Shown: positions 59,487-64,000 of the stretch, one piece after another
How the letters are laid out: each line of letters starts with the position of its first letter
How positions within the stretch are numbered: position 1 is the first letter of the stretch
Source: Pelobates cultripes
Lineage: Eukaryota; Chordata; Amphibia; Anura; Pelobatidae
Reading direction: 5' to 3'
DNA length: 64,000 nucleotides
Assembly: GCA_933207985.1 (NCBI GenBank)
Contig: OW240913.1
Location: forward strand, 273,734,681 to 273,798,680
Made by a program: the position numbers and the translations under genes
Notes under the pieces: model-generated
Seen by the model: the letters and a program-made list of their open reading frames with translations, nothing else
Told to the model about the DNA's origin: nothing
The model's database searches: none

Positions 59487-59549
59487 GGTTTACCAAGTCC
59501 CCTCCAGTCAAGCAGTACCAAAAAAAATTACTATTTGTTGTGTGGCAGC
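59304..59549 (-). CDS. prdm1: prdm1 first coding exon (5'UTR 59549-59487, codons 1-61)
   Basis: Acceptor CCCCCTTTTCCAG precedes 59549; donor AAAAAG/GTGAGT follows 59304. Translation starts [20 protein letters not shown]. An in-frame TAA lies two codons upstream of the ATG, so this exon encodes no longer N-terminus. The exon ends KYDSVSKK. Confidence 0.9.
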
Positions 59550-59899
59550 CTGGAAAAGGGGGAGAGGGAAATGTTAAAAATAAAATATATATATTTATCT
59601 ATAAACTAATTTGGTCTTCAGTGCTGTGGTTTCTTGGGAGACCAGTGAATTCTATAACACTTTAAACAGAAGCTACAATGTATACAAATAAAGCAAAAAA
59701 TAAAAAAAAATTAACTTTTTTTTTTTTAAATAAAATCTAGACAGCTTACAAAATAGATAAAAATAACTAAAATGCCTCAAAAACATTGTGTTAACATGGA
59801 TAAGAGTCCATTATTAAGAATGATCTACCTTGCAGTACCTCTTATCTTTAGAAGATAGTGAAGTTGTTTCTTGCATGCTCCAAACTCTGTCTAAGCATG

Positions 59900-61200
59900 T
59901 CTGAGGCTGAGCTGTATTACTGACACCTTCCAAGCAGTTCCTTCAAAGGGACAAAACAACCAAAGGAAGAGGAAGGAGCTGATGTCTGGATCTGAATGAG
60001 TCTAAAAATGGAATTTGCATGCATGCTACAAGGAGCGGAACTCAGCCTGACTCTTCCAAATGTGGAAGCCTGAACTTTCCCACCAGCTTCCAGCTCACAA
60101 ACAACTTCCAAAACAACCTAACCCCTTCTCTGACGTCTTCTTTTTCATCCTGCCGAGGGCAGAGAATATAAAACCCTACATCCTGCCAGCATCCCTTTTA
60201 GCAACAATATCTTAGATCACGGGACAGGGTCTTTCCTGAACTCCTTCATCCCAAGCGAGCTCACTGAGTCACAGCACCGAAGGAGTAAAGGGTCATAAAA
60301 ACGTGCATTCTATGAATAAGGAAAATCTGCACATAGTCATCCAAGTAAGCCCCCCTAATACCCAGCAATCCTGATATACATAGTAACAGAGAGATCTAGC
60401 CTGAGTTACATCCCCCTATAGATCACTAGCTGCTGTCAAAGAGCAGACCCATTTAAATCAGCAATTAACGGTAACGGATTGCTTATACCAAGAAATTTAA
60501 TATCAGACAAAAAAAAATAATAATAATATGTAAACATAAAATATACAGAATTTAAACAGGCTCTAGTGCTCATCCGAACTTAAATATTCCGCGAATTCAG
60601 ACAGTTAAAAAAAAAACAAAAAAAAAATTATACAAAGAAGGACTTCAAACATGAGTGGGGAATTAAAAAGAAACCGAACTCACCACAAGAGAACTTTTGA
60701 AGTTTAAAAGCAAACCAAGAGTACTGAATAAAAAAAAACAAACAAAAAAAAAAACCAACAACTAAATGATTGTAGCAGTGTTCATGTCAAGTAAGAGTAA
60801 AGCAAATATTAAAATAATAAGAAAAAAAAAATTATTATATATAATAAATCTCACCCTAGCAGATTCCACACAATTTTCACAATAGATAACCAACATTAGA
60901 GCGAAATCCTTCGAATCGCAGACACACACAAATCATTTCCTTTCCAGGAGGGAACTTCAGAGACTAAGAGACTCCACACCTTGAGCTCTCCTCTCCAACA
61001 TGATCTCTCTCATACTGACAGACAGGTGCTGCACGCTCTGCCTATGCAGCCAAGAGACTGAACACTTTAAGACCGAGCTAAGCAAGCTCACTGACTTGTT
61101 CCTTTCTCTTCCTGTTTCAAATGCTAATAATAGGAAATCTGATTCACTCATTACAGCCACAAGGGGAGGAGCCAAGATCTACCTGGAAATCTTGCTCAGC
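59900..61200 (-). promoter_or_regulatory. prdm1: Candidate prdm1 upstream exon/promoter region
   Basis: The first coding exon has a good acceptor at 59549, so a non-coding first exon must lie upstream. Possible minus-strand donors are GG/GTGAG near 60850 and TG/GTGAGT near 60680. TGAGTCA (AP-1 type) at 60265-60271 and TGACGTC (CRE type) at 60131-60137 lie here. No minus-strand TATA box is evident. The choice of first exon is not resolved. Confidence 0.3.
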
Positions 61201-64000
61201 CACAGCAAGAGACACTATTGCTGCCAAATGTTACTCAGATATATGCATTGCATGAGAAAGCAACTTTCATTAGCATACATAAAAACACGGGCTATATTTA
61301 TCTATAGCTATAAATCTTTCTATACAAAGTAGATCCATCTATAGTTCGATAGTAAAGAGAAAAAAAAAACCCAAAAACCTTAATCCCTTGGGCTGTTTCA
61401 AATTAAAAATGATGTTTTTTAAAAAAAAAAAACCAAACAAAAAAAAGGTTGTGAAGATTCTATTTGTCAATACCACCGCCCCCTAGAGACAGCTCACACT
61501 GCCCGGGGTTAGAGGATTTCAGGAGGTCGATGTGAAATTGTCTGGCTATTGAAGAGCAGTAAAAGAGTTAATCAGGTGAGGCTGACTCAACATTTACACA
61601 TCGAAACAATGCAATCAAACAGAAGGTGGCTCTAGTTACACGGAGAAAGAAAACCAAAAACAGTTTTGGAGATGTATATGTGTCGAAAGCTTGTCAGTCC
61701 CTATTAACAACTCAGCACAAGCACGCTAAAGGAGACAGAAACAAAACAGACAAATACTCCAAACAAACAGAGCAACTGGGGTTTTCTTAACCAATGTGAA
61801 ATCGTTTTAAAAGAAGCACAAAACTTCGGGCAATGTTAGTTTGTCAATGTAGGTTACCAAATCAGCGTACAATTAAGGATTTAAACTTAAAACTAAAACG
61901 TGGGGCCGGTTTTTATTTTGGTGTTCCGAAGAGATAACTGCAGCTTTGGCTGCCTTAAAATATGGCAGTAAATCGATTTTACAGGCAGATAAACTTTAAT
62001 TCAATAGTCTAATATGTAAAAATCCAGGGGGCATGTTTATACATTCACAGTATAGCATAGTAAGAAATTAATTTAATATGCACATTTTTGGAAAGTAAAT
62101 CTTTTTTTTTTTTTTTTTTGCAGCAGTTTCTTACTCAGTAGTTCTGCATTTTTTCTTCTATTATTTTCTGCTATTTTTTATTGAAAGTGCATTTGTTATT
62201 GAGAAACATGCCACCTCCCAGGGAACTTTATTTAAAAAAAAAAAAAAAACCCCACAGACATAAAAATAAAAACTTCATTAAAAAAGGGTGACGTGTAATA
62301 TTTTAAGTAGGTAGTTCTATATACAGCTAAAAATACTACACTGTTTTAGAACATATTTAAAAATATCAGAATATAAAGCAATTAGGTTTAACATGAGAAT
62401 TTGCATTAGACAACACTTTCTATGGTGCTTGCTAAAAAAAAAAAAACACAAGCCAGTCAAAACAATTTAACCATATTTTGTCTTCATATCACAAATACTC
62501 AAAACCTCAATTACTTAATCAGCAGTTACTGATTGTTGCCAGTTGATGATTAGCAATTAATCCTCAAGAGGCCCCAATTCCATTCAAAATATCTCCCTCT
62601 CCATGGGCAGACAACTCATTCCATACAGGATATTTATGCATGCTATAACGGTTTGGTGGTTGGATGATCCAAGAACACATACTCACCCAGTGTTATAGGT
62701 TTTTCTGCTTATGGAATAGGGAATTAAGACAAGCACACACATATTATACATGGCCCACAGCATCAAAAGTGTTAAAAAGATATGAGTGTTTTTCTCCTTG
62801 CCCCTTTCAATTAATAGTTGTCGCCTTATCTCTTTTTAAATGTTGCAATGTTTACTGTTCAAAATCCAGGGTAGATTTAAAAATGGAGTGCAGTGGGGGC
62901 TGGGAGAGGCACTATGGGACTCAAACCACTGTGTCCTTGCTTATCACTTTTACTATCAAACTGCCTATTGTTTTCCAATGAGTCTCATTGCAGAAGGTGG
63001 AGAACAAAGTTAATATTGAATAGGTATCTTCCAAATCGGCTCAAGGAATAGAACTGTTGAAAGAACAGCAGCTCTGAGCCCTCTACCAACTTACTCCATT
63101 AAACCAAAATTAGATTTAAGAGTACAAGGGTGAGACACATAAGCAAAGGGGGGCCTTTTCCATCAATCCCCCAAAGCAACTCTTCTTGAAGAAAGATATT
63201 GTTCTTAGAAGAGATAATCCTACAATGGAGAGTCCATTAGGGGTATTAGGAGGTTGGCAGAAGCTGTGATCTGCAAGAAGGCCCCTGTGCGGACAATAGA
63301 CAATTAAAGCTGATAAATCTGCACTTCTTGTTGTTCTAATTCCTCATAATTGTATGCTGCTGTCTTGCCTCACGAGATGAAGCATGTTTCGTATAATCTC
63401 TCCCAGTACATGACCTACTTCCTGACATGATCTTTTCAGGACCTGTCTTCTCACCCATCTGGACCTTTGCCTAACGCTTCTGTCCCTCCGATGCCCACCC
63501 CAGCATGTAAAGACAAAAAAAAAAAGCAACGAGTGCCAGGACAAACGCAAGACACCTCCAGATCAATACTCCGCAGCACCAGACAAAAACTGTACACTAA
63601 TCTGCAATAACAGCTAATCACGGTCAATTTGGCTCACCAGTGATTAAACTGTACTTTTCATTAAGGCGCAAGGAACAAGGCAGACACAGACGCACAACAG
63701 ACTAGGAAGCATTTGAATGGGATTTAACACTACAATGCACAAGGCTACCTACACTCAAGCGCATTTTAAAAGGGAATAGCATGCATGAATATCAAAACAT
63801 TAACTAGCAGCCAACCTCTTTAGTTAAGAGAATATTTTCTGTACAGTTCACAGACTTGCTTTTTTTATTACACAAAAAAAAAACAACCCCCATTAAATTC
63901 CAAACTTTCGAACAGAATCGAGGAGTTGGGAACTTTAAAAATAAGTGACAAAATACTATTCTAGAACCATAACAATCAGAACGCATATAATACAAAAACT
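61201..64000. other. Upstream intergenic DNA
   Basis: No further gene, exon or transposon was recognised. There are poly-T and poly-A runs near 62102-62120 and 62230-62250, and a GC-richer patch with CCACCGCCCCCTAGAG at about 61480. Confidence 0.45.

Noticed and set aside
60160..60180. TATAAAA as the prdm1 TATA box
   Set aside because: It is on the plus strand, opposite to prdm1, and no plus-strand gene follows.

Overview
The window is nuclear DNA of a vertebrate, most likely an anuran amphibian. The evidence is one intron-containing host gene (prdm1/Blimp-1, minus strand, about 49.9-59.5 kb) in AT-rich, repeat-packed DNA. The repeats include a Tf1/Sushi-type chromovirus, L1-clade LINEs, a Ngaro-type tyrosine-recombinase retrotransposon, a DD37E Tc1-like transposon, hAT-like elements, and many TTAA-flanked MITEs resembling the T2 family described in Xenopus. 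The species cannot be named from the sequence.

Layout. 1-7.3 kb: a complete Tf1/Sushi-lineage LTR retrotransposon (1005-6539, 5-bp target duplication GATAG) followed by a related solo LTR. 7.3-12 kb: mostly featureless, with one small hAT-type MITE. 12-15.4 kb: a nest of insertions, in which a 1.8-kb non-autonomous hAT element carrying two satellite arrays sits in probable LINE 3' sequence beside a T2-type MITE. 16.1-20.9 kb: a MITE, an intact DD37E transposon with an open 338-codon transposase, a roughly 680-bp AT-rich palindrome and a second T2-type MITE. 22.2-28.1 kb: a near full-length but decayed L1-like LINE. 28-31.6 kb: no gene. 32.1-34.3 kb: a 5'-truncated Ngaro-like element (tyrosine recombinase, SGNH hydrolase, split direct repeats). 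35.8-46.2 kb: more MITEs, one interrupted by an internally deleted L1. 46.4-59.5 kb: prdm1 3'UTR and six coding exons. 59.5-64 kb: upstream and presumed promoter DNA.

The only host protein supported is PRDM1. Six coding exons give a continuous 780-residue frame with consensus splice sites, a PR domain and five zinc fingers. All other coding capacity belongs to transposable elements; apart from the Sushi gag and the DD37E transposase, these frames are broken.

The most striking signals are RNA-level devices in the Sushi element. A GGGAAAC slippery heptamer is followed 5 nt later by a potential H-type pseudoknot at the gag/pol junction. A 10-nt perfect complementarity between the predicted RNA 5' end and the primer-binding site implies self-primed reverse transcription; the RNA 5'-end motif is also present in the diverged solo LTR. 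Two degenerate hammerhead-like motifs lie in prdm1 introns, and miR-9, let-7 and miR-30 seed matches lie in the prdm1 3'UTR.
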